NCBI GenBank assembly: GCA_905147135.1
Contig: LR990044.1
Coordinates: 16,434,122 to 16,498,121 of the forward strand
From: Blastobasis lacticolella
Lineage: Eukaryota > Arthropoda > Insecta > Lepidoptera > Blastobasidae
Length of the DNA stretch: 64,000 nt
Direction: 5' to 3'
The position numbers and the translations under genes were made by a program. Positions 30,976 through 41,448 of this stretch are shown here, one piece after another. How positions within the stretch are numbered: the stretch's first letter is position 1; the number at the start of each line of letters is the position of its first letter. The notes below the pieces were generated by a model, which worked only from the letters and a program-made list of their open reading frames with translations, did not search any database and had not been told where the DNA came from.

Positions 30976-33736
30976 AAAGAAAAGTCCAAGAATTGTTTAC
31001 GATTAATTCATCAAAATATACAAGGTTTTTCTGGCAAAGAACATGAAATAGAATTATATTTAAAGAAAACTCCTGTAGAAGTTTTATGTTTAACTGAGCA
31101 CTGGCTGAGGGAATCTGACATGTCATTTAATTTATTTAACTATAATATAATTAGTTGTTTTAATCGAAAATCTATTTCCCGTGGTGGTTCATTAATTGCA
31201 GTACGGCAAAATATTAAATCGAAAGACCGGAAAGATGTTTCTGGCCTCTCAGTTGAACATAAGATTGAGTTATCCTGCGTGTAAAAAAAAGGTAATCGTT
31301 TGTGGAGACTTTAATGTTAATTTACTAGAAAAAACAACGTTTAGTAAGAGAATAATAAGCTTATTTCGTAGTTTTAATCTTAATTATGTATTTTTAGAGC
31401 CGACACGATGCACAGAATCATCAGCGACTTGCATCGACAATGTATTCTGCTGTTGCGAGGTCAACGAAAAGGCTATTATAAATTTTACAAGATCTGACCA
31501 TAGTGGACAATTCGTTGTTTTTGATTTTACGGAACAATGTAATATCAATGAAATAATTACAAGACCAATTACTCAAAGGAGAATTGAACACTTCAAACAA
31601 GCCTTATCGGAGACCATTGCCGGCCTTTCTCTTAATTCTCATGACCCAAACATTCTATTTTCTGATATGTTCAATTCTGTCAATAATGTTTATCAAAGTG
31701 TTTTTACGCAAAAAAGAATAAAAAGTAACTGTAAATCTAAATTTAGTGATTGGGCTACTTTAGGTATCCGCAAAAGCAGAGATAGAATGTTTGAACTATA
31801 CGGTCAGCGAGCTTATTGCCATGATAAAGATTTTGTAGAATATGTCAAAAAATATTCAAAAACGTTTAAGAAAGTTTGTCTAATTGCAAAATCACAGCAT
31901 TATAAGAAAATTATAAGTTCGTCTTCAAACAAGGCTAAGACTGTGTGGAATGTAATAAATAAGGTGGCAGGGAAAACAAAGCCTCGTGATACACATTATG
32001 AAATCAAAACAGAAACCGGAACTAGTACCGCAAATAAAGAAGTGGCAGAGTTGTTCCAAACATTTTTTACCGAAATACCGATTAAAACTACCTCGCTGCT
32101 AAACTCGTGCCCAATTAGTGCAGAAAACTTGTTAAAAGAAAATATAGGTGCCTGTGAAAATGGCTTTTGTTATTCCGAAGTAGACGCTAAAACTATCATT
32201 AAAGCTTTTAAAAGCATTAAGTTGAAAAATACGGAAGATATTTGGGGAATGTCAGTTAGAGTTATAAGTACTGTTGTTGATATTTTAGCACCATATTTAG
32301 CTTACATTTTTAATGCTTGCGTTGAAGTAGGTGTTTTCCCCGACCTCATGAAAATCAGTAAAGTGGTGCCATTATTCAAATCAGGTTGTAAAAATAGTTT
32401 GAATAATTTTAGACCGGTATCCATCCTGCCCGTTTTCAGTAAAATCTTTGAAAAAATCATGTTAAGTCAAATGATTGTGCACTTTAACAGTAATAAATTA
32501 TTTCATCAACAACAGTATGGCTTCACAAAAGGCCGCAATACTACCGAAGCTGGTATTAGCCTCATTCAACAAATTTTTGGCGCTTGGGAAGAACATCATA
32601 ATGCAGTAGGTGTTTTTTGCGATTTGTCTAAAGCATTTGATTGTGTAAATCATTCAACACTATTACTAAAATTAAAACATTACGGTTTTACGCATGATAG
32701 TCTTGAAATGATGAAATCATACTTAGAAGGTAGAGTTCAAAAAGTAAATGTAAATGGCGAGTTATCTGCGGGTGGGAAAGTAAGCATTGGAGTGCCACAA
32801 GGATCTATATTGGGGCCGTTTCTCTTTCTTGTATATATAAATGACCTTCCATACATGGTGCAGAATATTGCTGGTATAGTCTTGTTTGCTGACGACACTT
32901 CACTGATATTTAAAATTAATAGGAAAGATAATAATATAGACGAAGTAAACTGTGTTCTTCAGAATGTGCTTCATTGGTTTACGATTAATAACTTAGTCTT
33001 AAACTCTAAAAAAACTAAATGCGTTCATTTTTGCCTCCCTAATGTACAAAGTAATCAATGTAATGTTATATTAGATAAAACGCAACTTGAGTTGGTAGAG
33101 AAAACTACTTTCTTAGGCGTTAATATAGATTCAAAAATTCAATGGGGCCCACATATTGAATCATTGGCTAGTAGGTTATGTTCGGCTGCATTTGCCGTGT
33201 GGCGAATAAGGAGGCTAACGGATGTGAATACAGCTAGATTAGTTTATTATAGTTATTTTCATAGTATTATGTCATACGGCATCATACTATGGGGCAAGTG
33301 TGCTGATAGTGACATCATTTTCAAACTACAAAAGCGAGCTGTAAGAGCAATATATGGATTACGTCGACGTGATTCGCTCAAAGAATTGTTTAAAGAAATT
33401 GATGTATTGACTTTCTCAAGTCAATATATATTTGATAATATTATGTATGTTCGAAAGCATATTACCCAATTTGCTAAAAATACTGATATTCATAATGTCA
33501 ATTTAAGAAACAAAAATAAACTGGTAACACCGTTGTTCAGACTAAGTAAAGTAAATTCATCTTTCATGGGTAACTGTATAAGATTTTATAATCATATTCC
33601 TGAATGTATTATTAATTTGCCTGAATTACAATTTAAAGATAAGGTGAAAACAACTTTAATGAAAAAAGCCTATTATAAAATTGATGAATATATCAATGAC
33701 AAAAATGTATGGTGTACTACTAGCTCTTCGAAATAG
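30976..33736 (+). pseudogene. LINE ORF2 (AP endonuclease and reverse transcriptase), disrupted in the endonuclease
   Basis: An N-terminal frame (30976-31284) encodes the start of the endonuclease: LRLIHQNIQGFSGKEHEIEL, VLCLTEHWL and SISRGGSLIAV. It stops at TAA in an A8 run (31283-31290). The next frame resumes at the KKVIVCGDFNVNLLE block and is open to 33736. The spacing between the TEHWL and GDFN blocks is too short, and the usual YRPP block is missing, implying an internal deletion plus frame change. In the long frame counted from 31196: palm motif A CDLSKAFDC (475-483), GVPQGSILGP (532-541) and catalytic FADD (564-567). The C-terminus ends ...INDKNVW and a few more residues. No in-frame ATG occurs near the start; ORF2 in this group may depend on reinitiation after ORF1. 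The endonuclease is probably dead; the polymerase looks intact. Confidence 0.88.
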
Positions 33737-34543
33737 GAAGTTATTTATAAATTTACAATTTTGTTAATTGGGTGAGGATGATTTGATGTGTAATAGTCAT
33801 TGAATAACAAATCTTTTTTTAATGTGTACGGCATTGGCAGCGCATGCTCACTTAAAAGTCTGCCTGGTGGTGGCGTGGGGGTCGGGTCGTTCTCTTCCCT
33901 CAAATATGGTTGAATTGGACGATGGCTGGGCCCTGCGTCATGCTCGTGAACGGGTGCTGCCTTGGTGGACTGGCCTGCTTTTGCTGTGCCATTTTTTGTT
34001 TTTGAATTTATTTTTATTTTTAGTTATCTTGACCGATTTGTAGAGGTTCACATCATATTCCAATCAAAACAGGCTCACTCAAATTAAATTGACAAATGTA
34101 TCAATGCAATGTAATCATATTTAAATGTACCTGTGGGTTTCTTGCCGTTTCTTTTTCCCACAGATGGTCATTTTCCTAACTGAAGCGGCATACTGACAGA
34201 CAGACGACATTCTTTTTACTTATTTGTTCCGAGCTCAGGGGGCGACGCGGGTAGGCCGGCTGGTGCGTGCGGGTGTGAGCGCCGGCGGGCTGGCTGGGGC
34301 CGGGCGCGCGCTGCACATGATTCGCCTAGGCGGTTATGTGCGTGGCGCGTATCGGTGCCCGGTGTCTCGCCGGAGTAAGCCCTCGTACGCGCTGATCGGT
34401 CTGCATGCGTCGCCCCCTACCTGGATGAGCTCGCTTAACTTCCCTTTGTTTTCCGTTAGATTTTTGACTTTTGAAAAGAGATTAATTAACGTAATCCTAA
34501 TTCAATAAATACTTTTTCATTTTCATTTTCATTTTCATTTTCA
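33737..34543 (+). other. LINE 3' untranslated region with GC-rich block and CATTTT tail
   Basis: Follows the ORF2 stop directly. It holds no conserved frame. Block 34240-34400 is strongly GC-rich (CGGCTGGTGCGTGCGGGTGT, GCCGGGCGCGCGCTGCACAT) against an AT-rich background. It then passes GAGCTCGCTTAACTTCCC to AATAAA and the tandem tail. The last 100 bases match 40325-40425. Confidence 0.75.
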
Positions 34544-35465
34544 AACCTACAACCACTAAAACACCCGTCTTGTTGGGTTACAGATTATCTAATAATTCCA
34601 TCTTATAGCTAATTTCACACGATATCTTATCTTTAGAATGAAAGATAATATTCCTGATGGAAATGTTATTAAGACTTCAGGGTGAAGTGACGAGACACTT
34701 TCCCAAGTTCTGGCCACCGCCAGCTGAAGATGCCAGCTTATCGGTATTTTACTTAGGCCACTTTGTGAGTGTGCCAAGGACTATACAACTTAATTCCACG
34801 CCACTTCAAGCTTTAGTAACTTTGCTACTAGAACGCGAGGCGTTATGAACATGGTCCAGTCACCCTGTTGCCTCGTATGTGACGTATTATTCGAACCGTC
34901 TGCAACTGGGTAACGTTAAGACCTTAATTGGCTTTTGTCATAATTATTATTGGTAAAATGGTAACTATCCACGTGGTGACTTACATCCTATTTTTTGCAT
35001 TTACCCGCGCCCGATACGTAGATGGGTACTTATCGGAGGGGTCTTGGAACCGGGCTACGCTGATTCCAGATTCCCTCCACAACGGTGAGGGAGAACCGTA
35101 GGGTTTTAGTGGGTAGACTGTCGAGAACATCTTTAGTCGGCGTCGGTAGGAGCCCTACATATCCCACCTCGTCCCCACGGGATTGGAATGCGTAATGCAT
35201 TTTCCTGCGTCCAAAAATAAAGGGTACCTAGCAACTAATCCTCATCATCAGATTTCTAGATACCATTAAATTATATATGCAACGGAACCCTTAATTCAGT
35301 AGGGCTTTACTGTGGGATAATTTAATACAATATTTTTTTTTAGATTTTTTAAAGACAAATCACTAATGACAACCACAGAGCAGACAAAAAAGTTTGCCTG
35401 TCTCAACCGTGAAGGTAAAAACTTTCTAATCTCTTTAATGATAAATGTGATCGAAACATAACAAA
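34544..35465. other. Mostly unannotated stretch
   Basis: No gene recognised. The block at 35015-35225 (ACGGTGAGGGAGAACCGTAG to TGCATTTTCCTGCGTCCAAA) is GC-richer, with an A-rich end typical of a retroelement 3' end, but I cannot assign it. Confidence 0.4.
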
Positions 35466-35644
35466 TCTTTATATATATAATTCTTCTGTGAGTGTGTATG
35501 TCTTGACTGGACCGATTTTGATGAAATTTTTTGTGTGTGTTCAAGGGGATCTGGGAATGGTTTAGATTCACAATTTTGTAAAAAAAGTTTGAAATTTTCA
35601 AATTAAAGACGTGTAGACAGGACAACGTCTGTCGGGTCCGCTAG
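35466..35644 (+). mobile_element. Short Lep1-related non-autonomous Helitron (179 bases)
   Basis: Starts TCTTTATATATATAATTC after an A and ends CGTCTGTCGGGTCCGCTAG before a T. It contains the family phrase GGACCGATTTTGATGAAAT also present in the 240- and 297-base copies. No coding sequence. Confidence 0.9.
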
Positions 35645-35673
35645 TAATAAAAATAATTTAAGAGTTCCATTTT

Positions 35674-36160
35674 AGGCCAGTCAAATCTTATATCTAAAAC
35701 GCAAAGCGCGATGTAACGCTGCATTTTTGATATGTTATTTGGACCCCTTAAGAGAGTGTGAAACTACATTTTGCAAGCAAAAAAAAATTGTGCTTCCTGC
35801 GTAATACATGAAAAACTGCGAAATTTCGGGACTTTTTTCACTCTCAGATCTAAAAATAAAAAACTATGCATTTTTCGACCAACAAAGCTTAATAGCTTTT
35901 AAAATTGATTAAATTTGCAAGGATTTAAGCCCAAACACAGCTCTATGAAGCGTATAGCAACCAAGTTATGACTCTTTAAAGATAGTCTATTTTTCCCGAA
36001 AAATTACAATTTTAGGTTTTGCTCCTGTCCGGAGAAAATTATTGGTGAAATTACTAGTTCTATTATAAAAAAATTTAAAAGGGAGTTGTAGTACATTTAA
36101 TTTGCTTTAAATGATGTACAGAACGAACTATGTGAGACTAATGGTTCATTCACAATCTTA
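35674..36160 (+). repeat. Long inverted repeat, left arm (about 490 bases)
   Basis: Mirrors 38296-38792 over its whole length. Matched landmarks: AGGCCAGTCAAATCTTA with TTTGACTGGCCT; AAACGCAAAGCGCGATGTAA; AATTGTGCTTCCTGCGTAAT; ATTTTTCGACCAA; TGCTCCTGTCCGGAG with CTCCGGACGGGAGCA; GTGAGACTAATGGTT. I estimate roughly 80% identity by eye. Confidence 0.93.
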
Positions 36161-36329
36161 AAAAAACGAGGAGAACGTAAAAATGTATTTTTGAAGAATA
36201 AAGTATTTATTAAGGTAGGAATAACAATTATACATTATGAATACTTATCTGACATAATACAAATTATAAATACTAATCTGACCTAATACAAATTACAAAT
36301 AACAACTAACTTAATAAAACAATCACTAA

Positions 36330-36810
36330 TTTTGTCCAAGGTCCACGGTATTAGAACTATTAGGAATGCTGCTCAGAAGGCTGGCCGTATTGTACCCCGT
36401 CCGAAGTGGAAGTCAGCCCTATGGGTCTTTAGTAATATCGACCAAGCGCTTAGCTAGCTCCCGAAATAGGGAGTGTGCGCATGGACACTAGAATTCAAGG
36501 GTTTCCACACCAAACGGCGTAAATATGTGGTTTCCACCAACACTTGCGCCGTTAGACACTTTAAGTTGAGACGGCATCGGCCCGTTACTGGAAGATGGAA
36601 CTGTGCATGGGTATCGCTACACTTGGTGTCCCTGACCAAACGTCGTCCCAGCTCCCAGGGCGGGAGTGTCATCCCTTCGGGCCTCTTACCGTCATCACGG
36701 GCTAAACCACCTGGCTCAAGCTTAGCGGGTGCTCCAGCGGAGGTGAAGGCCCGGCGGATGATATAGTGCGTAACGCGGTCGAGAAGTGTCCCAATATTTT
36801 TAGAAGACAT
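36330..36810 (-). pseudogene. Retroelement C-terminal coding remnant between long inverted repeats
   Basis: The minus strand from 36810 encodes DRVTHYIIRRAFTSAGAPAK, LEPGGLARDDGKRPEGMTLP and PWELGRRLVRDTKCSDTHAQ. It continues past the FGS stop region to LAKRLVDITKDP near 36450. The order (I-I-x-R-A, GL-x-R-D-D-GKRP-D/E-G-M-T-L, W, D-T-x-C-x-D-T, then RLVDxTxDP) matches a conserved block I have seen after reverse transcriptases in invertebrate retroelements. The RP-E/D...D-x-x pattern could be a PD-(D/E)XK-like nuclease core, but that is inference. Frames are interrupted and the middle is deleted. No polymerase core was found nearby. Confidence 0.5.
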
Positions 36811-38295
36811 TGCCTGAAGTTAGAGACCCGATTTACACTCGCCAGCAGCCAGCAAACGGGCACGCTCTGCAGAGTTGGTTGGTGCGCTTAAAAGATTGCT
36901 TCGCACCAATCTGCAGCGAGGCTCGCCCCATAGCCGTTGGGAACAGGAATTTTTCGGGAGCTCGGCCTCCGGAAAAGCCTCGTGCCAAAGGCATTTATTT
37001 GGCCTCGATAGAATACGCCGTAATAAAAGTCCCTAGTTTACATAATAAGTTCTACACTGGATACTGTGAACTATGCACCGAGGACAGAACAGCTGACAGG
37101 GACACATCTGAAACTTTCCTAACGCCTAGACCTCCATATCCATCGGTTTCCAAGATAAATTATCGAGATTTATGTTTAGAATTAAAATATAAGAATATGT
37201 GACAACACCGCAAAACATAACAATAGAATTGAATTTTTTTCTTTAATGAAGTCCGAGAGGGATTAATCAAAACTACCTAGAAGATGAAGCCACGCCTTGT
37301 CGACGACATTGTAATAGTAATAGCCTCAAAAGCTGCAGAAATGGTACCAGCCCTCGGACTGCACACCAATCACCCTCTACTCGCGCATGAGGAGCTGAAA
37401 ATCCTGTAAAACCGTGTTCGCATCCCCTCGTAGGATCCCGTGTTTTAAGTAGGTCGTACCACACGTTAAATTTAGAATTTAGCTTCTCGAGAGTCGCCTA
37501 TTGCTGGCAGCCGACTACTGATTGCAAGAGGTAGCCTTTGTATATAAGATTGCTCGGCTTTTTGTAGCATTGCCGCATCAACTTATAAGCGGCCGGCAAC
37601 TTAGATCGTATTTGACCAAGCAACGCGCCTCTATCGACGTAGTTGAATCCATTTTTACGTCACCCTTTAGTACGACTTCAACACTATTACTTTGGAGGAA
37701 AGATCTCATGGCGTGGAAGGCGGCTTCGCAGTCACCTTTAGATACAAAGTCGAGTTGGATATGCTGGAAGTAATTTTCTGGGCTGGGGGGTGGAAAACCG
37801 GCGTCGGTAGGTAGTCCCTACCGCAATAGGACGAATAAAACCATCATTTTTTTAGTTTTAGGCGCCATAGCCTGCCAGTGGTGTCAAGAATTCGTTTATA
37901 GAGGATTGTTCCTTGAATACCCTAATGTCGTCGTCGTGTGAATGTAGATACAACACTAAAGCCAAGTAATGTCAAAAAAATACATTATTACGATTTCAAT
38001 AGAACTCGGTAGAATGTCAGTAACCCATGGTAAAACTAAGCAACTTCAAACTAACATACAAACGGCCCTGGGTTCAGTTATTGAATCGCTCGAATCAAAG
38101 CGAGCAATTCATTGGCGAGGTTGACAAATATCTTCCACTGAACCCTGAGACTGATAGAACGGTCTCGGATGCTGATTGGCACCTTGTGATGGTATTTTAT
38201 TATTATTAAAACGTAATTTCTAACAAGCATAGCATAAGTACTTTGGTACCATTTACACAAATAAGTATTCACAGAATTCTTCAAAAAACCATTTT
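36811..38295. other. Interior of the long-inverted-repeat element
   Basis: Several medium open frames exist (36810-37202 plus; 37522-37773 plus; minus counterparts), but none shows a domain I recognise. The base composition is GC-richer than the flanks, consistent with decayed coding sequence. The GGCGTCGGTAGGTAGTCCC segment near 37800 faintly resembles GGCGTCGGTAGGAGCCC at 35140. Confidence 0.4.
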
Positions 38296-38792
38296 CAAGA
38301 TTGTAAGTAAACTATTAGTCTCACTTAGTTCGTTTTCTACTTTAATGAAAGTAAATTAAATGTACTACAACTTTTTTTTAGTTTCTTTTATCATAGGACT
38401 AGCGATTTTATCAATAATTTGCTCCGGACGGGAGCAAAACTTAAAATTGTAAATTTTCCGGAAAAATTGACCATCTTCGAAGAGTCATAACTTGGTCACT
38501 GTACATTTTGTAGAGCTGCGTTTGAACTTAAATAGTGGCAAATATAATGAACTTTAAAAGCCATTAAGCTTCATTGGTCGAAAAATGGATAGTTTTTTAT
38601 TTTTATACCAGAAAGTAAAAAAAGTCCGAAAATTTCGCAGTTTTTTACGTATTACGCAGGAAGCACAATTTTTTTTTGCTTGCAAAATGTAGTTTCACAC
38701 TCTCTTATGGGGTCCAAATAACATACCAAAAATTCAGCGTTACATCGCGCTTTGCGTTTTAGGGCCATTTTTTTGTAAGATTTGACTGGCCT
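38296..38792 (-). repeat. Long inverted repeat, right arm
   Basis: Partner of 35674-36160. With the 2.1-kb interior this forms a 3.1-kb inverted-repeat structure. Ends read AGGCCAGTCA...TGACTGGCCT. No clear target duplication is visible. Confidence 0.93.
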
Positions 38793-38896
38793 ATTTGTAA
38801 TGTGAGAATAAGTTTTACACACATACATAGCGCACACTGTAACTTCTGCGCTCCTGGCCGCTTATAAATGTTTATATTACGAATGTACTATTTATT

Positions 38897-39158
38897 GACG
38901 ACCTGAGTGGTTCAGTGGTCACCATGCCAGTCAGCCACGCAAGAGGTCCCGGGTTCGATTCCCGGCTGGGCAGAAATTTAAATGATGAATTTTAATTTCT
39001 GTTACGGGTCTGGGTGTTCTATGTATAATAAGTATGTATTTAAAAAGTATATAAGTAGTATACCAGTTAGCTAGCACCCATAGCACAAGCTTTGCTTAGT
39101 TTGGGGCTAGATGGCGCTGTGCGAATTTGTCCACGATTATTTATTTATTTATTTATTA
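38897..39158 (+). mobile_element. tRNA-headed SINE, family 2, full length (plus)
   Basis: The head GACGACCTGAGTGGTTCAGT carries an A box; the B box is GGGTTCGATTCCCGG. Then follow AATGATGAATTTTAATTTCTG, CGGGTCTGGGTGTTCTATGT, the CAGTTAGCTAGCACCCATAG block, TTTGGGGCTAGATGGCGCTG and an ATTT tandem tail. Copies or parts lie at 7709, 47926, 50005, 51703, 52983 and 58344. The tail type differs from the GATGAT families, so a different LINE partner is likely. Confidence 0.9.
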
Positions 39159-39371
39159 AAACTTCGTTGATTTAAAGGGTAATTGGCCGGAGATCGCGTG
39201 GCAAAATAATGTCAGACAACTTTGTTGCCACTGGATTCCTCATAAACTCACCCCAGATGTTGTTAAAGTTCGATAACGGACGTTCAAATGCTGTGTATGA
39301 CATTGTGACAGACCATTAAAATTTGTAAACCACCATTTCCTGACCAGGGTCTTTGAAAAAGAAGGGAAAAC

Positions 39372-39512
39372 CATGTCAATGCATCGGCGCACACCGCGAA
39401 CAAGATAAAGTTATTTTTGGCTCCTGAAAAGTAGAGCTAGTGACCCATCCCGCACATAGTCTAGACCTGGCACAATGCGATTTCATTATTTTCCAAAATT
39501 TAAAGTTTAAAG
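39372..39512 (+). pseudogene. mariner-type transposase remnant (catalytic region)
   Basis: One frame reads HVNASAHTANKIKLFLAPEK. After a frameshift comes VTHPAHSLDLAQCDFIIFQN LK. This mirrors the mariner H-D-N-A-R-P-H...HPPYSPDLAPCDFxLF region that holds the second and third catalytic acidic residues. The first acidic position reads V instead of D, and stops interrupt the frame, so it is dead. The rest of the transposon is not recognisable. Confidence 0.7.
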
Positions 39513-40289
39513 TTTGACTGATTGAAAAAGTAATGTATTGGTGAATACTTCGAACATCCTTCCCACTTCCAATTAATAAAGTTAAAAGTAAAGATTTTTA
39601 GATACTTGGTCATGATCCATAGTGAAATCTATTAAATTTATTTCTTTATAGTGTCTGTGTCTATAACAAATTTTATTCTGTGTAATTTTGTAGGCCAAGG
39701 CAGAATAGCAGGCCCGTAGGCACCCTCGCGTCTCTGCGGAACTGAGCTTTGGCCTCTTTAGCGTTTAGTGTTTATATAATTTTTTATTTATTTTTTCTTA
39801 TTCTTTTTTTTTTTTCTCTGGTTTAATTTATTTTAATTTTATGTAATTTTTTTTATATGTCAGCTAAATGCTAAATAAATACCTTTTTATTTATTTTATT
39901 TTATTTAAATATATTACTTTACACGCAAATTGTTATATTAATGAGTTACGCAAAACTTTCAGTCTATCCAATGTAGGTTAATCTTAGGAACAACACGGCG
40001 TACTTGCCCTCGGTTAAGCTCTTTGACCTCAGACAGATATTGTCTGAGACGAGATAATCCGTAAATTAAACCATACCTTTTAATTTTCAAACTGGAAAGA
40101 CTTTTAATTAAATAATTAAATATTATAATTTGCTCCTCAACTTTAACAGTGCTCATTTTAGAGAAACATTTAATCAGCTAGGCATGTAACGTAGTGACTT
40201 AGTGTACCTAGTTAATTAAATGTAAAGTAGAGAACTTAAAGGCCGTGAAATATCTAAAAGTGGAGCGATCCGCCAGTGTTCTGATGCTT
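39513..40289. other. Unannotated stretch
   Basis: T-rich tracts at 39770-39905 with ATTTATTTT runs may be an old retroposon tail. No gene recognised. Confidence 0.45.
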
Positions 40290-40430
40290 GATGACTGCTG
40301 TAGCCTTAAGAAACCTCGCTATGTACTTCAATAAGCTCGCTTAACTTTCCCAATGCTTTTTACTTATGAAAAGACAAATCATCGTAATACGATTTAATAC
40401 ACCCTTTTTACATTTTCAAGTTATCATTCA
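40290..40430 (+). mobile_element. 3'-end fragment of the 28490-34543 LINE family
   Basis: AAGCTCGCTTAACTT, TACTTATGAAAAGA, CGTAATACGATTTAATACA and TTACATTTTCAAG align with 34428-34543 of the large LINE (GAGCTCGCTTAACTT, GACTTTTGAAAAGA, CGTAATCCTAATTCAATAAA, CATTTTC tail). Confidence 0.75.
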
Positions 40431-41025
40431 TCATCAAAACAATTAACATCTAACGACAAAAGAGTGGGTGTCAATTCCCAAAATGTAGAACAACAATTGT
40501 GTCACCGGTTCCCCACGTACAAGTCTACTTGCGCCCCTCATGACATTTACAGTCGCCACAACGTAACAAAGGCCACGTACGTTCGCTATCTGATTAAATT
40601 AATTCGTTCTAACTCTTACTTTGTTCTACAAAGCTACGCTCGTACAGATGACAACGCGTCGACCAAACCGCAGCGAATAATGACGACCTTTGATCTCGGA
40701 TTTAGCAGGCATTGTGTCGGTAGTGATTAAAACAGGATCGAGTGCGGTACATTGTTTAGTTACGACTTCAGCCCGGAAAGATAGTTCGGGGCCATCTAAT
40801 TACTCGGATATCGGGAGAAGAGCAGCTATCAACGTATATTGCTATCGGGAACATTGTTTTACTTCCTTGTAACTAGTATTGTTTGATATGTTTGTTAACC
40901 ACAGCGGAAATTGTGGGTTTAGCGTAGCAATCATAGACACATAATATCAACAGCCAATCGTAGATGTTATGGGCGACAGTTACCGCTTAATCAGGTGGGT
41001 TGTTTGTTCGTTTACTGCGTAGAAT
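40431..41025. other. Unannotated stretch
   Basis: Nothing recognised. The 88-codon plus frame at 40464 shows no known motif. Confidence 0.45.
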
Positions 41026-41212
41026 AAAATAACAGTCCACTGCTGGATATTAGCGTCCTCCGCATCCGTGGAAGACTTTGCAATAATCTCCACGCTTGGC
41101 AAGCGTTGGGTTAGAAATCACAGTCTTTAAAATACACATCAGAAAACGATGCTGCCCATTTTCGAGTTTAAGCCATTAGTATCATTTTACGATACCCAGT
41201 CGAATCCATCCA
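41026..41212 (-). mobile_element. GATGAT-family retroposon fragment (minus)
   Basis: AGTCCACTGCTGGATATTAG, AATCTCCACGCTTGGCAAGC, AAACGATGCTGCCCATTTTC and ATTTTACGATACCCA match the 27017-27299 body; both ends are lost. Confidence 0.7.
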
Positions 41213-41448
41213 TTATTGATATTAGAAATAAAGGTGAAGGGGAATGGCACCATACAAATTTGTATGAGAAATATCAGGTTTCCAGGTTTGATTATAACAA
41301 CACCAACAACCCAAATAAATAATTAATAGAATAATCCTTTTCTGCAAATTTCAAAGTTTCATAAACTTTTAGACTTACGCCTTTTAAACGTATAGGTTTA
41401 CTCAGATACCAGGAATATTAAACTTTTGTGATTTTGTTAACAATAAAC

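Larger units (their letters stand above)
28490..34543 (+). mobile_element. Near full-length CR1-group LINE retrotransposon
   Basis: In order: a 5' region with diverged tandem repeats (28640-28905), intact ORF1 (29135-30964), disrupted ORF2 (30976-33736), a long 3' untranslated region with a GC-rich block (34240-34400), AATAAA at 34504 and a CATTTT tandem tail (34514-34543). A 5'-truncated relative at 40290-40430 shares the last 100 bases and tail, supporting the 3' boundary. The 5' boundary is an estimate because no target duplication was identified. The SGNH-type ORF1 and polymerase style place it in the CR1/L2/Crack/Daphne assemblage; the exact clade is open. Confidence 0.85.

Noticed and set aside
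36473..36766. 97-codon plus-strand open frame
   Set aside because: Antisense to the retroelement remnant, which has recognisable motifs on the minus strand.
38897..38972. tRNA gene
   Set aside because: It is the head of SINE family 2, repeated at 52983, 51703 and 58344 with the same downstream body.
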